DNA of 64,000 bases from Arthrobacter sp. PvP023 (GTDB lineage Bacteria > Actinomycetota > Actinomycetes > Actinomycetales > Micrococcaceae): assembly GCF_017832975.1 (NCBI RefSeq), contig NZ_JAFIBI010000001.1, positions 62,001-126,000 on the forward strand, given 5' to 3'. This document shows, piece after piece, positions 17,765-26,127 of the stretch. The notes beneath the pieces are model-generated. The model was not told the origin of the DNA. It made no database searches and saw nothing but the letters and a program-made list of their open reading frames with translations. Within the stretch, counting starts at the first letter, position 1; each line of letters opens with the position of its first letter. The position numbers and the translations under genes are program-made.

Positions 17765-18862
17765 TCAGACGGAAAGGGGGCTCGAGGTGAAGTAGCGCTT
17801 GCGGGCCCAGAGGGCCGCATAGACCAGTGCAACAAGGACCGGGACTTCAATCAAGGGTCCGACGACGCCGGCCAGGGCCTGCCCGGAGGTCACCCCGAAG
17901 GTGCCGATCGCCACGGCGATGGCGAGCTCGAAGTTGTTGCCGGCGGCGGTGAACGCCAGGGTGGTGGTTTTGGCGTAGCCCAGGTCGAGCCACATTCCGA
18001 TCAGCATGCCAGCGCCGAAGACCACCAGGAAGTAGACCAGCAGGGGCAGGGCGATCCGGACGACGTCGAGCGGGCGGGAAGTGATGGTCCCGCCCTGCAG
18101 GGCGAACAGCAGCGTGATGGTGAACAGCAGGCCGTATAGCGCCCACGGTCCGAGCTTCGGCAGGAACGTTCCTTCGTACCAGTGCCGGCCCTTGGCCTTT
18201 TCTCCGATCGTGCGGGTAAGGAAGCCGGCCAGCAGCGGGATCCCCAGGAAGACCAGGACGGAAGCGGTGATGGCCCAGAAGGAGAAGTCCGCACTGGTGG
18301 TGGGCAGGCCCAGCCAGCCCGGCAGCAGCTGCAGGTAGAACCAGCCAAGAGCGCCGAACGCGATGACCTGGAAGACGGAATTGATGGCAACCAGCACGGC
18401 GGCGGCTTCGCGGTCCCCGCAGGCGAGGTCGTTCCAGATCATCACCATGGCGATGCAGCGGGCCAGACCCACGATGATCAGTCCGGTCCGGTACTCGGGC
18501 AGATCCGGAATGAAGATCCAGGCCAGGGCAAACATGAACGCCGGGGCGAGGACCCAGTTCAGCACCAGGGAGGTGATCATGAGCTTCCGGTCCCCGACCA
18601 CGCGGTGTGCCTGGTCGTAGCGGACTTTCGCCAGCACCGGATACATCATCACCAGCAGCCCGATGGCGATCGGCAGCGAAACTTCGCCCACCTTGACTGC
18701 CTCGAGTGCGGTGTTCAGGCCGGGGATGAAGCTGCCCAGGAGCAGGCCCAGGACCATGGCTGCGATGATCCACACCGGCAGGAAGCGGTCCAGGGTGGAA
18801 AGTTTGCCAACGACGGCAGCCTCGCCTTCACGGGTGGGCGAAGAAACGGTCTGGGTGCTCAC
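17765..18862 (-). CDS. acr3: Arsenite efflux transporter, ACR3 family
   Basis: A 365-residue membrane protein with about ten hydrophobic helices. ACR3-specific segments include LLVMMYPVLAKVRYDQ, the conserved Cys in GLARCIAMVMIWNDLACGD, and FTAAGNNFELAIAVAIGTFG. It exports arsenite, and possibly antimonite, at the cell membrane. GTG 18862 is chosen with GGAG 6 bases before; a longer frame would run through the arsR promoter and operator. First gene of the six-gene minus-strand operon, divergent from arsR. Confidence 0.96.
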   Translation of the reverse strand: MSTQTVSSPTREGEAAVVGKLSTLDRFLPVWIIAAMVLGLLLGSFIPGLNTALEAVKVGEVSLPIAIGLLVMMYPVLAKVRYDQAHRVVGDRKLMITSLVLNWVLAPAFMFALAWIFIPDLPEYRTGLIIVGLARCIAMVMIWNDLACGDREAAAVLVAINSVFQVIAFGALGWFYLQLLPGWLGLPTTSADFSFWAITASVLVFLGIPLLAGFLTRTIGEKAKGRHWYEGTFLPKLGPWALYGLLFTITLLFALQGGTITSRPLDVVRIALPLLVYFLVVFGAGMLIGMWLDLGYAKTTTLAFTAAGNNFELAIAVAIGTFGVTSGQALAGVVGPLIEVPVLVALVYAALWARKRYFTSSPLSV

Positions 18863-18908
18863 GGGACTCCTGTGCTGCGTTTGTGTCGCTCTGCGAAAAG
18901 ATTGATGG

Positions 18909-18940
18909 TTGTCGATATGAAGTATTCCCAACTATATCGA
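18909..18940. promoter_or_regulatory. ArsR operator region between acr3 and arsR
   Basis: TCGATAT (18912-18918) and ATATCGA (18934-18940) form an inverted repeat with a 15-base spacer. The ten bases TTGTCGATAT (18909-18918) recur inverted at 21148-21157 before arsA. The site overlaps where the -35 of arsR should lie. Confidence 0.6.
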
Positions 18941-18958
18941 TGAATGTCAATCTGTGTG

Positions 18959-18964
18959 CATAAT
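18959..18964 (+). promoter_or_regulatory. Predicted -10 box of arsR
   Basis: CATAAT lies 6 bases before the arsR ATG at 18971, predicting transcription start at or next to the start codon (leaderless mRNA). Confidence 0.5.
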
Positions 18965-18970
18965 AGACCC

Positions 18971-19321
18971 ATGAATTCTCTGCAAACTGTTGAGCCGGCC
19001 CTCGACGAGGGCTGCTGTGCACCGTCCGGCCGGCCTGTCCTCAGTGCTGAGGATGCCCGGCGCAAGGCCCTCGTGTTCAAGGCCCTCTCCGATCCCAACA
19101 GATTGCGGCTGCTATCCATCGTCAAGAGCGGCGGGTCCGGGGAGGCCTGCGTCTGCGATCTCACCGAGCCGCTGGACCTAGGGCAGCCCACCGTGTCGCA
19201 TCACCTTAAGATCCTGGTCGACGCCGGCCTGCTGCACCGGGAGAAGCGCGGCACATGGGCCTACTACTCCCTCGTTCCCGGCGCCATGGAACAGACGGCA
19301 GGCCTCCTGACGTCCCTGTGA
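18971..19321 (+). CDS. arsR: ArsR/SmtB-family arsenite-responsive repressor
   Basis: A 116-residue winged-helix repressor. From ATG 18971 the adjacent cysteines fall at residues 15 and 16 (EGCCAPS), the same positions as in C. glutamicum ArsR, where Cys15, Cys16 and Cys55 bind As(III). Here the further cysteines are Cys60 and Cys62 in EACVCDLT. The DNA-reading helix is LGQPTVSHHLKILVDAGLL. Binding of arsenite should release it from the operators at 18909-18940 and near arsA. It is divergent from acr3 and convergent with arsA. Confidence 0.95.
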   Translation: MNSLQTVEPALDEGCCAPSGRPVLSAEDARRKALVFKALSDPNRLRLLSIVKSGGSGEACVCDLTEPLDLGQPTVSHHLKILVDAGLLHREKRGTWAYYSLVPGAMEQTAGLLTSL

Positions 19322-19374
19322 TCCACAGTCCGGCGGCGGAAAAGTAGTCCGTGGAAGCCGGGTGGGGCCCCACC

Positions 19375-21138
19375 TCAGGCAGGCAGGCAGCTTAGGGCGG
19401 TCAAGGCCGACAACTTCTCCTCGCCGACGGGTTCTTCGGCCAGCAACGGAATGAGCGCCACCCGGTCCGTCAGGGTGCGCACCTTCATGATCTGTTCGAT
19501 TTCGCTCGCGGCACGGGCCCGCAGGAACGGCGTCCGGGGGTGCGCGGCGGCGATCGAGTTGTTGATGACCCAGGCCCATGGATGAATTCCGGCTCGTTCC
19601 AGGTCGCTCTTCAACTCTTCGGCTTCCAGCACCGGCGTTGTTTCGGCCAAGGTAACGAGGACTACCTTCGTCCGGGCCGGGTCCTGGAGCCGCATGAGCG
19701 GAGTCACGAACCCCATCGTGTCGCCGACCTGTCGCGCGATCTCCCGGTGGTACGAGCCGGTGGCGTCCAGGAGCAGCAGGGTGTGGCCGGTCGGCGCCGT
19801 GTCGATCACTACGAAGTGCCGGCGGGATTCCTGCACCACCCTGGAGAACTGCCGGAACACAGCCACCTCGTCCGCGCACGGGGACATCAGGTCCTCAGCG
19901 AGGGCCGCGCGCCCGTCATCGTCCAGGCTCCGGCCCTTGGTCTCCATCACATGGCTTCGATATTCCTGGATGGCCGCTTCCGGATCGATGCGGGAGACCT
20001 TCAGGCCCGGGATGGAGCCATGGAGTGTCTCGGTGAGGTGGGCTGCGGGATCGGTGGTGGTGAGGTGGACCGCATGCCCGCGCTTGGCCAGGGCGACCGC
20101 AATGGCGGCCGCGACGGTGGTCTTCCCGACCCCGCCCTTGCCCATGCACATCACGAGGCCGTGCCCGCCGAGCTCCACTTCGTCGACCAGGGCAGCCAGG
20201 GGGGCGTCCTCAATCTCGGGGCCCGGCGCGGCGTCATCAGCAATGTGGGCGCCGGAAGTGGGCGTGAACAGGGACTCAATCGCCGCAATGCCGACCATAT
20301 TCCCCGGTTTCAGGTCCAGGACATCCCGGGGCAGGCCGGCGACCGCGTCGGGGATGGCTGCGATGGCCGCAGCCTCCCGTGCGCGCAGGGCCTGCGCCAG
20401 GTCCTCCTCCCCTGCCGCTTCGGGCAGGACGCCGTTGACAACGACGTAACCGCTGCCGATCCCGATCCGGTTGAGCTCCAGATAGGTCCGCTCGACCTCG
20501 CCCAGCGATGATGTCTGCGCACGGCTGACCAGCACAAGCCGGGTCCTGGCCGGGTCCGTGAGTGCCTGGACTGCCTTGGCATACACCTGCTTGTGCTTCT
20601 CGAGCCCCGACAAGGGGCCCAGGCAGGACGGGTCCCCCTTGCCGGCTGCCAGGAAATCGGTCCACGAGCCGGGCAGCTGTAACAGCCGGATCGTGTGGCC
20701 CGTCGGGGCGGTGTCGAAGACGATGTGGTCATACTCCCCGTAGGAGCTGTCGTCGGCGAGCAGGTTCGTAAATTCATCGAACGAGGCGATCTCCGTGGTG
20801 CAGGAACCGGAGAGGCTCTCCGCAATGCCGGCCAATTCAGTCTCGGGCAGGAGTCCGCGGACGGGCGCGATGATCCGTTCCCGGTAGGCTTCGACGGCCT
20901 GTTCGGGGTCAATTTCCAGCGCAGAGAGACCTGGTACGTCCTGGATGGCAGTGACGGTGTTCCCGATGGTCACGCCGAAGACCTGTCCCACATTGGACGC
21001 GGGGTCGGTGCTGACCAGCAGGACCTTCCGGCCGGCCCTGGCTAGGGTGAGCGCTGTTGCACACGCCACGGAGGTCTTGCCCACGCCGCCCTTCCCGGTG
21101 AAAAACAGGAAGCGGGGTGCGTTCTGGAGAAACTTCAC
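19375..21138 (-). CDS. arsA: Arsenite-stimulated ATPase, two-domain ArsA
   Basis: A 587-residue protein with two homologous halves, each with a deviant Walker A GKGGVGKT (near the N-terminus and after residue about 310) and a DTAPTGHT signal. Likely arsenite-binding cysteines appear in GSCTTEIASFDEF and SPCADEVAVFRQF. ArsA energises arsenite export, here presumably with Acr3; no ArsD chaperone gene is visible. The start is uncertain: GTG 21138 is used because homologs begin near FLFFTGKGG; GTG 21144 and ATG 21171 are in frame. An ArsR-like site overlaps the 5' end. Convergent with arsR. Confidence 0.93.
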   Translation of the reverse strand: MKFLQNAPRFLFFTGKGGVGKTSVACATALTLARAGRKVLLVSTDPASNVGQVFGVTIGNTVTAIQDVPGLSALEIDPEQAVEAYRERIIAPVRGLLPETELAGIAESLSGSCTTEIASFDEFTNLLADDSSYGEYDHIVFDTAPTGHTIRLLQLPGSWTDFLAAGKGDPSCLGPLSGLEKHKQVYAKAVQALTDPARTRLVLVSRAQTSSLGEVERTYLELNRIGIGSGYVVVNGVLPEAAGEEDLAQALRAREAAAIAAIPDAVAGLPRDVLDLKPGNMVGIAAIESLFTPTSGAHIADDAAPGPEIEDAPLAALVDEVELGGHGLVMCMGKGGVGKTTVAAAIAVALAKRGHAVHLTTTDPAAHLTETLHGSIPGLKVSRIDPEAAIQEYRSHVMETKGRSLDDDGRAALAEDLMSPCADEVAVFRQFSRVVQESRRHFVVIDTAPTGHTLLLLDATGSYHREIARQVGDTMGFVTPLMRLQDPARTKVVLVTLAETTPVLEAEELKSDLERAGIHPWAWVINNSIAAAHPRTPFLRARAASEIEQIMKVRTLTDRVALIPLLAEEPVGEEKLSALTALSCLPA

Positions 21139-21147
21139 CCGCACAGC

Positions 21148-21165
21148 ATATCGACAATGGTCGAT
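21148..21165. promoter_or_regulatory. ArsR-like site upstream of arsA
   Basis: ATATCGACAATGGTCGAT begins with the ten bases found inverted at 18909-18918. It lies 10 bases upstream of the chosen arsA start, so ArsR bound here would block arsA. Confidence 0.5.
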
Positions 21166-21192
21166 GCACATAAGGGCAGGCAGTTCCGGGCA

Positions 21193-21236
21193 ACAAAAAA
21201 CCTCCGGCCTCCTGTCACCAGGAAGCCGGAGGTTTT
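21193..21236 (-). terminator. Intrinsic terminator after tRNA-Lys
   Basis: The arms CCTCCGGCCTCCTG and CAGGAAGCCGGAGG (21201-21232) pair around a TCAC loop with one mismatch. On the minus strand they are followed by a run of six T. The stem ends the tRNA-Lys transcript; a T4 run on the other side may give weak activity on the plus strand. Confidence 0.85.
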
Positions 21237-21255
21237 CCACTCTTCGCTAAAAGAG

Positions 21256-21328
21256 TGGGCCCTGTGGGGATCGAACCCACGACCCACGGATTAAAAGTCC
21301 GATGCTCTACCAACTGAGCTAAAGGCCC
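21256..21328 (-). tRNA. tRNA-Lys (anticodon UUU)
   Basis: The reverse strand folds into a 73-nt cloverleaf: acceptor GGGCCTT pairing with AGGGCCC plus discriminator A, D-arm AGCTCAGTTGGTAGAGC, anticodon loop ACTTTTAA with UUU, and T-arm CGTGGGTTCGATCCCCAC. CCA is not encoded. A strong terminator follows at 21193-21236. Confidence 0.98.
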
Positions 21329-21570
21329 CAGCTGACTGCCGTAAATATGCGCGGATGCGCACCTCAACGAACTATCAGCCCAGTCCATTTCTGGACGTTA
21401 AATACTGTACCCCACGCCGGGGGCAGCTTTGACACAACGGCGCGCGGCGCCGTCGTGCGTTAACGGTGACGCCCAAACATCAACAATGGCCGCCAGCGCT
21501 TCCCCCAATACTCCTTAAGCAGCCCGGCGGCAAGCTCGATAACAGAACAGCACAGGAGTAGCGTGGGGGC

Positions 21571-22230
21571 ATGAGCGAGCAAGCTGGATCCAAGCCCTAC
21601 GGCGGTGCAAACCGGCACCACAAGCCCAAGCCTTTTGCGCCCATCGACTTTGAGCCGTTCGCAGGCGGCGCAGACCCTGCCCGGGTCTCCGAGGCGGCGC
21701 ACCTTGCCGCCCAGGCGCTGGTGCGCCACGGCCGCGACAGCGACGACCCCAAGGTGACCAAGCGCCTCGTCAAGCTTGCGGACGAGCAGGGTCTGGAAGC
21801 CATCGCAGAAATGTGGGCGGAAAGCCCGGCCAGGTCACTGCCCGGCGCACTCTGGCGGCTCTACGCGCTGCGGGCCGCCACCATCCAGGACCCCGAGCGG
21901 ATCTCCGTGTACTTCAAGGCCGGCAAGGACACCGCGCAGGTTTCCAATGTGGTGGCCGGCGCTGCCGAGCCGCCGGGAGCGGACGAAATGAAGACGATGG
22001 CGGACGCCATCCTTTCCGGAGCGTTCGACGGCGAGTTCGACGTCGCGCTGGAACGCTCTGCCGCGTTCTGCCGCGTGGTTGCGCTGGGACAGGCCACCCT
22101 GGCCGACGGCGCCGAGCACAGCAACGAGAGCCACGCCAGCAAACTGACCCGCAATTCCCACCTCCTGGTGAAGACCGCCGAGGACCTGGAGCACGCGGCA
22201 AACGCCTGGCGGCTCGGCGAACTGGACTGA
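21571..22230 (+). CDS. Conserved actinobacterial protein of unknown function
   Basis: A 219-residue soluble protein, mostly alpha-helical with no signal or membrane segment. The N-terminal 30 residues are polar and probably disordered (GGANRHHKPKP). The middle has repeated Ala/Leu/Glu helices (LAAQALVRHG, LADEQGLEAIAEMWAE, PGALWRLYALRAATI). It ends NSHLLVKTAEDLEHAANAWRLGELD. I do not recognise a named domain. Homologous-looking proteins occur beside the DUF47/PiT phosphate pair in related genomes. ATG 21571 is preceded by GGGGGC. Confidence 0.8.
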   Translation: MSEQAGSKPYGGANRHHKPKPFAPIDFEPFAGGADPARVSEAAHLAAQALVRHGRDSDDPKVTKRLVKLADEQGLEAIAEMWAESPARSLPGALWRLYALRAATIQDPERISVYFKAGKDTAQVSNVVAGAAEPPGADEMKTMADAILSGAFDGEFDVALERSAAFCRVVALGQATLADGAEHSNESHASKLTRNSHLLVKTAEDLEHAANAWRLGELD

Positions 22231-22312
22231 GGCGAGCCGCGAGGCATCCGTGCGGCGCGGCCTGCTCAACGAGTCCGCCACTGTTACGCACGGAGGGGCC
22301 CGGCTGTCAATG

Positions 22313-22341
22313 TTGACTTGGTTCAGCCAAAGTAGAAAACT
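22313..22341 (+). promoter_or_regulatory. Predicted promoter of the candidate small RNA
   Basis: TTGACT (22313-22318), a 17-base spacer and AAAACT (22336-22341; the key A2 and T6 are kept). The expected start, about 7 bases on, is the first base of the stem at 22348. Confidence 0.4.
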
Positions 22342-22347
22342 GAAACC

Positions 22348-22440
22348 GGTGCCGAACCGCGAAACCCCCGGGCTTCAACATTTAGCCGCCTAGAGCGGCC
22401 TACCGCCGAGAGGCGTATCCGGTTCGGCACCACTTTTATG
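22348..22440 (+). ncRNA. Candidate structured small RNA
   Basis: Perfect 11-base arms GGTGCCGAACC (22348-22358) and GGTTCGGCACC (22421-22431) close a 62-base interior. That interior holds two clean hairpins: GCCGC/GCGGC around CTAGA (22385-22399) and CGCC/GGCG around a GNRA-type GAGA loop (22404-22415). A weaker GAA/TTC-bounded C/G stem may lie at 22361-22376. The closing stem is followed by ACTTTT, as in an intrinsic terminator, and a promoter-like pair ends just before it. It is not a tRNA: no T-loop or anticodon arm fits. Strand and function are inferred; a leader element for the DUF47-PiT operon is the main alternative. Confidence 0.4.
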
Positions 22441-22548
22441 CCCGCGTGGATCTGCCGGTAAAGTAATCCCCATGTGCGGGTCAACGTCAAGTCACATGGC
22501 CCGTGGGCCACATTCCCTGCCGCTCCCTGCCTTCGCCGGAACCCGAAG

Positions 22549-23166
22549 GTGAAGCTCCGCCTGTTTCCGCAGGAGCCCGCAGGGCTGCACCTGCTCTCGC
22601 AGATGGCCCGCCAGATCGTCCTCGCCACCGCGACGCTGGCCGAAATCCTCGGCGTCCCGGCCACCGAGCACAACCGCCTGGTTGAAGACATGCACGATCA
22701 CGAGGCCAAATCCGCGGAGCTGCACTTCGCGCTGCTGACCCACATGCGCACCAGCTTCGTGAATCCGCTCCCCCGCGAGGACATGTACGCCCTCTCCCGC
22801 TACCTCAACGAGGCCATGGAGAAGCTGGACGCCGCAGCGGAACTGGTGGCCCTGTACAAGCTCGAACGCCTTCCCAAGCGCGCCGCGGACCAGCTCGAGA
22901 TCATCAGCCGGCAGGCCGAACTCACCGTGGACGCCATGCGGCAGCTGAACAACCTGGACGATCTGGAGGACTACTGGATCGAGATCCTCCGCCTGGCCAA
23001 GCGGGCGGAACGGACCCACCGGGTGTGGGTTGCGGACATGATCAAGGACATGAAATGGGCCCAATACGCCCGGAACCGGGATATTGCCAACCAGCTGGTG
23101 GAAGTCACCAAGGACATGCGGCGCATCGCCACCCAGGTAGGCAGCATCATCGTCAAGGAATCCTGA
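22549..23166 (+). CDS. DUF47 family protein (PhoU-like), partner of the PiT transporter
   Basis: A 205-residue all-helical protein of the DUF47/TIGR00153 group, structurally like PhoU. Charged helices with the pattern HDHEAKSAELHFALLTHMRTSFVNPL and PLPREDMYALSRYLNEAMEKLDAAAE are typical and may bind metal. Such proteins are thought to control the adjacent PiT permease. GTG 22549 is chosen as the start (VKLRLFPQEPAG); the frame stays open further 5' through non-coding sequence. The PiT gene follows after 1 base, so the two are translationally coupled. Confidence 0.9.
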   Translation: MKLRLFPQEPAGLHLLSQMARQIVLATATLAEILGVPATEHNRLVEDMHDHEAKSAELHFALLTHMRTSFVNPLPREDMYALSRYLNEAMEKLDAAAELVALYKLERLPKRAADQLEIISRQAELTVDAMRQLNNLDDLEDYWIEILRLAKRAERTHRVWVADMIKDMKWAQYARNRDIANQLVEVTKDMRRIATQVGSIIVKES

Positions 23167-23167
23167 C

Positions 23168-24184
23168 GTGACCCTGTTCTTCTTCGTGGTGGTGGTGCTG
23201 TTTGCCGCCGCGTTCGCCTTCCTGAACGGATTCAGGGATGCGTCAACGTCCGTGGCCCTGGCCGTGCGGACCCGGGCCCTGACCCCCACGGTGGCCGTCC
23301 TGCTGGCCGCCCTCTTCAACTTCGTCGGAGCCGGGCTGAGCGGGCTCCTGGCGCTGCAGGTGAGCAGAACCTGGATCTCGCTGCCTCCGGGTGAAAACGG
23401 TCTGACCATCCTCGCGGCCGGCCTGCTCAGCGCCGTAGCCTGGGGCATTTACACCTGGTGGCGCGGCATTCCCTCCTCGTCCACCCACGCACTGGTGGGC
23501 GGGCTGGCCGGCGCGGGCCTGGCCAGCGTGCTGGTGGGCGGCAACGCGGTGGGCGGAGTGAACAATTCCCTGCTTTTCCAGGTGGTGCTGCCCCTCCTGC
23601 TGTCCCCTGTCATCGCATTTGTGGGCGCGTACCTGCTGGTGTGGCCGGCCACCTGGGCGGCGCGCTACACCCCGCCCAGCGTAGTGAACAGCCGCTCTCG
23701 CAGGACCCAGGCCATCGCCGCCGGGGCGGTGGCCTTCGGCCACGGCCTCCAGGACGGACAGCGGACCAGCGCCGTGTTGCTCCTGGCGCTCCTCGCCGCC
23801 GGCCTGTCCGACGGCGCCGGCATCCCCGGCTGGGTGCCGCTGCTTACCGCGGCGATGCTGGCGGCCGGAACCCTGGCCGGAGGCTGGCGCATTTCCTACA
23901 CCATCGGCTACAAGCTCACCCGGATCGATCCGCTCCGGGGCTTCGTGGCCCAGCTCTACAGCTCGGTCATCCTGCTGCTCGGCGCCATCGGGCTGCAGTG
24001 GCCCATTTCCACCACGCACACGGTGACGGCGGCCGTGCTGGGTGCCGGCAGCAACCAGGGCTTCCCGGTAACCAACCGCAGGCTGGTGCTCCGGATCCTG
24101 GCGTTCTGGGTACTCACGCCCGTGCTGACGGCGGCTGCCGCCTTCGTGCTGGAGCTCTCGCTCTCGCCCCTCACAAACCTCTAG
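23168..24184 (+). CDS. pit: Low-affinity inorganic phosphate transporter, PiT family
   Basis: A 338-residue membrane protein with about 8-10 hydrophobic helices. Both PiT repeats are visible: the N-terminal FLNGFRDASTS and GIPSSSTHALVGGLAGAG, and the C-terminal GHGLQDGQRTS and WPISTTHTVTAAVLGAG. It imports metal-phosphate with protons. Starts at GTG 23168. It may also be a route for arsenate, a phosphate analogue, next to the ars genes. Convergent with pstB, seven bases between stops. Confidence 0.95.
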   Translation: MTLFFFVVVVLFAAAFAFLNGFRDASTSVALAVRTRALTPTVAVLLAALFNFVGAGLSGLLALQVSRTWISLPPGENGLTILAAGLLSAVAWGIYTWWRGIPSSSTHALVGGLAGAGLASVLVGGNAVGGVNNSLLFQVVLPLLLSPVIAFVGAYLLVWPATWAARYTPPSVVNSRSRRTQAIAAGAVAFGHGLQDGQRTSAVLLLALLAAGLSDGAGIPGWVPLLTAAMLAAGTLAGGWRISYTIGYKLTRIDPLRGFVAQLYSSVILLLGAIGLQWPISTTHTVTAAVLGAGSNQGFPVTNRRLVLRILAFWVLTPVLTAAAAFVLELSLSPLTNL

Positions 24185-24191
24185 GTTTCGC

Positions 24192-24971
24192 TTATCCGAA
24201 GCGGCCGGAGACGTAGTCTTCCGTGGCCTTCTGGGTGGGGTTGCTGAAGATGGTGTGGGTGTCTCCCACTTCGATCAACTTGCCCGGCTTGCCGGTTCCG
24301 GCGATGTTGAAGAACGCGGTCCGGTCCGAGACGCGCGCGGCCTGCTGCATGTTGTGCGTAACGATGACCACCGTGTACTGGTCCTTGAGGTCGTTGATGA
24401 GGTCCTCAATGGCCAGCGTGGAAATGGGATCAAGCGCGGAGCAGGGCTCGTCCATCAGGATGACCTGCGGTTCCACGGCAATGGCGCGCGCAATGCACAG
24501 GCGCTGCTGCTGGCCGCCGGAAAGGCCGGACCCCGGCTTGGCCAGGCGGTCCTTCACCTCGTTCCACAGGTTGGCGCCCTGCAGGGAGCGCTCCACGAGG
24601 GCGTCGGCCTCGCCCTTGGAGATCTTCTGGTTGTTCAGCTTCACCCCGGCCAGGACGTTGTCCCGGATGGACATGGTGGGGAACGGGTTGGGCCGCTGGA
24701 ACACCATGCCGATCTGCGAGCGGACGGTCACGGGGTCCACGCCGGGTCCGTAGAGGTTGTCACCGTCCAGCAGAACTTCGCCTTCAACCCGGGCGCCCGG
24801 AATCACTTCGTGCATGCGGTTCAGCGTCCGCAGGAACGTGGACTTGCCACAGCCGGACGGGCCGATGAATGCCGTGACGGACTTGGCTTCGATGTTGATG
24901 TTGACGTCCTCAACGGCCAGGAACTTGCCGTAGTAGACGTTCAAATCCTTGACGTCGATGCGCTTAGACAT
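24192..24971 (-). CDS. pstB: Phosphate ABC transporter ATP-binding protein
   Basis: A 259-residue ATPase of standard PstB length. Walker [11 protein letters not shown]-loop [14 protein letters not shown], signature [14 protein letters not shown], Walker [14 protein letters not shown] and H-loop VTHNMQQA are all intact. It drives the high-affinity phosphate importer PstSCAB. Last gene of the operon, 46 bases after pstA, with AAGGAATACC before the ATG. No phoU follows. Confidence 0.98.
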   Translation of the reverse strand: MSKRIDVKDLNVYYGKFLAVEDVNINIEAKSVTAFIGPSGCGKSTFLRTLNRMHEVIPGARVEGEVLLDGDNLYGPGVDPVTVRSQIGMVFQRPNPFPTMSIRDNVLAGVKLNNQKISKGEADALVERSLQGANLWNEVKDRLAKPGSGLSGGQQQRLCIARAIAVEPQVILMDEPCSALDPISTLAIEDLINDLKDQYTVVIVTHNMQQAARVSDRTAFFNIAGTGKPGKLIEVGDTHTIFSNPTQKATEDYVSGRFG

Positions 24972-25017
24972 GGTATTCCTTCACTTGCTGGATACGAATT
25001 GAATTTTACCGGCGGAG

Positions 25018-26127
25018 CTAGCGGCCGGTCTTGGGTGCGAAGATCCTGGCGATGAGCCGTGCGCCGAGGTTCAGCAGCATCACCAGGATGATGAGCACCA
25101 GCGCGGCACCCCATGCCCGCTGCGAGGACGGATCCGGGTTGGACGGCGAGGTGGGGTTCAGGATCTGGGTGTAGATGAACGTGGGCAGGGAGGCCATCCA
25201 GCCGCTGAACACGTTGGTGTTGATGTTGGTGGCAAAGCCTGCGGTCACCAGGATCGGGGCGGTTTCGCCGATCACGCGGGCAATGGCCAGGGTGACGCCG
25301 GACGCGATGCCGGAGATCGCCGTCGGAATGACCACCTTGAGGATGGTGCGCCATTTGCGGACGCCCAGGGCGTACGCCGCTTCGCGGAGTTCGTTGGGGA
25401 CGATCTTGAGCATTTCCTCGCTGGAACGCACCACCACCGGGATCATCAGGACGGAAAGCGCGACGGCGGCCACAGCCCCCGTTTTGGTGCCGGGACCCAC
25501 CACGGCGAAGAAGAACGCGGCGGCGAAGAGGCCGGCGACGATCGAGGGGATGCCCGTCATGACGTCCACGAAGAACGTGATGGCGCGGGCCAGCGGGCGG
25601 TCCTCGCCGTACTCCACAAGGTAGACCGCGGTCAGCAGGCCCACCGGAACCGAGATGACCGTGGCCAGCAGGGTGATCTGGATGGTGCCCAGGAGCGCGT
25701 GGTAGATGCCGCCCACGACGGGCGCACCCTCCTCCGTGCTCTTGTTGTCGAAGGCGCCGGTGACACCGTTCATGGAGGTGGTGAGGAAGCCCGGATCCAG
25801 GAGGCCGGGGAGCCCGTTGACCAGGACGGTCCAGATCACCGAGATCAGCGGCAGCAGGGCCACCAGGAAGGAACCGACCACCAGGCAGGTGGCCAGCTTG
25901 TCCTTGGCCCTGCGTCCTCCTTCGACGGCGGCGCTCCAACCCACCAGGCCGGCCGTGAACAGGATGGCTGAGACGATGCCCCAACCGAACGCGTTGAAGC
26001 CGATCACGGCCAGGATGGCGGCGCCGACCACCAGGGCAAGGGCCAGTACAACGAAAGGCGCGAACTTGGGCAGCTGGCCCTTGGTGAGCGCGGAGCGCTT
26101 GCGGACCGGGGTGAGGGTGGAGGTCAT
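25018..26127 (-). CDS. pstA: Phosphate ABC transporter permease PstA
   Basis: A 369-residue inner-membrane permease. It is longer than E. coli PstA (296) because of an N-terminal extension with two extra hydrophobic segments, common in actinobacteria. The permease core contains GIYHALLGTIQITLLATVISVPVGLLTAVYLVEYG and the EAA-like loop ELREAAYALGVRKWRTILKVVIPTAISGI. Its ATG directly follows the pstC stop with no gap. Confidence 0.96.
   Translation of the reverse strand: MTSTLTPVRKRSALTKGQLPKFAPFVVLALALVVGAAILAVIGFNAFGWGIVSAILFTAGLVGWSAAVEGGRRAKDKLATCLVVGSFLVALLPLISVIWTVLVNGLPGLLDPGFLTTSMNGVTGAFDNKSTEEGAPVVGGIYHALLGTIQITLLATVISVPVGLLTAVYLVEYGEDRPLARAITFFVDVMTGIPSIVAGLFAAAFFFAVVGPGTKTGAVAAVALSVLMIPVVVRSSEEMLKIVPNELREAAYALGVRKWRTILKVVIPTAISGIASGVTLAIARVIGETAPILVTAGFATNINTNVFSGWMASLPTFIYTQILNPTSPSNPDPSSQRAWGAALVLIILVMLLNLGARLIARIFAPKTGR

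Larger units (their letters stand above)
22231..22548. other. 318-base gene-free stretch with candidate small RNA
   Basis: There is no convincing protein-coding frame between the upstream gene and the DUF47 gene. The stretch holds a promoter-like pair (22313-22341) and a highly structured block (22348-22431) described separately. The rest (22440-22548) shows nothing further except the leader of the DUF47 gene. Confidence 0.7.

Noticed and set aside
19361..19374. Palindrome GGTGGGGCCCCACC at the arsR-arsA convergence
   Set aside because: It has no loop and no T-run, so it is a poor terminator; a chance GC palindrome is more likely.
22348..22431. tRNA or tRNA-like gene in the structured block
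   Set aside because: The closing stem is 11 bp, and no T-loop, D-arm or anticodon arm can be fitted to the interior.
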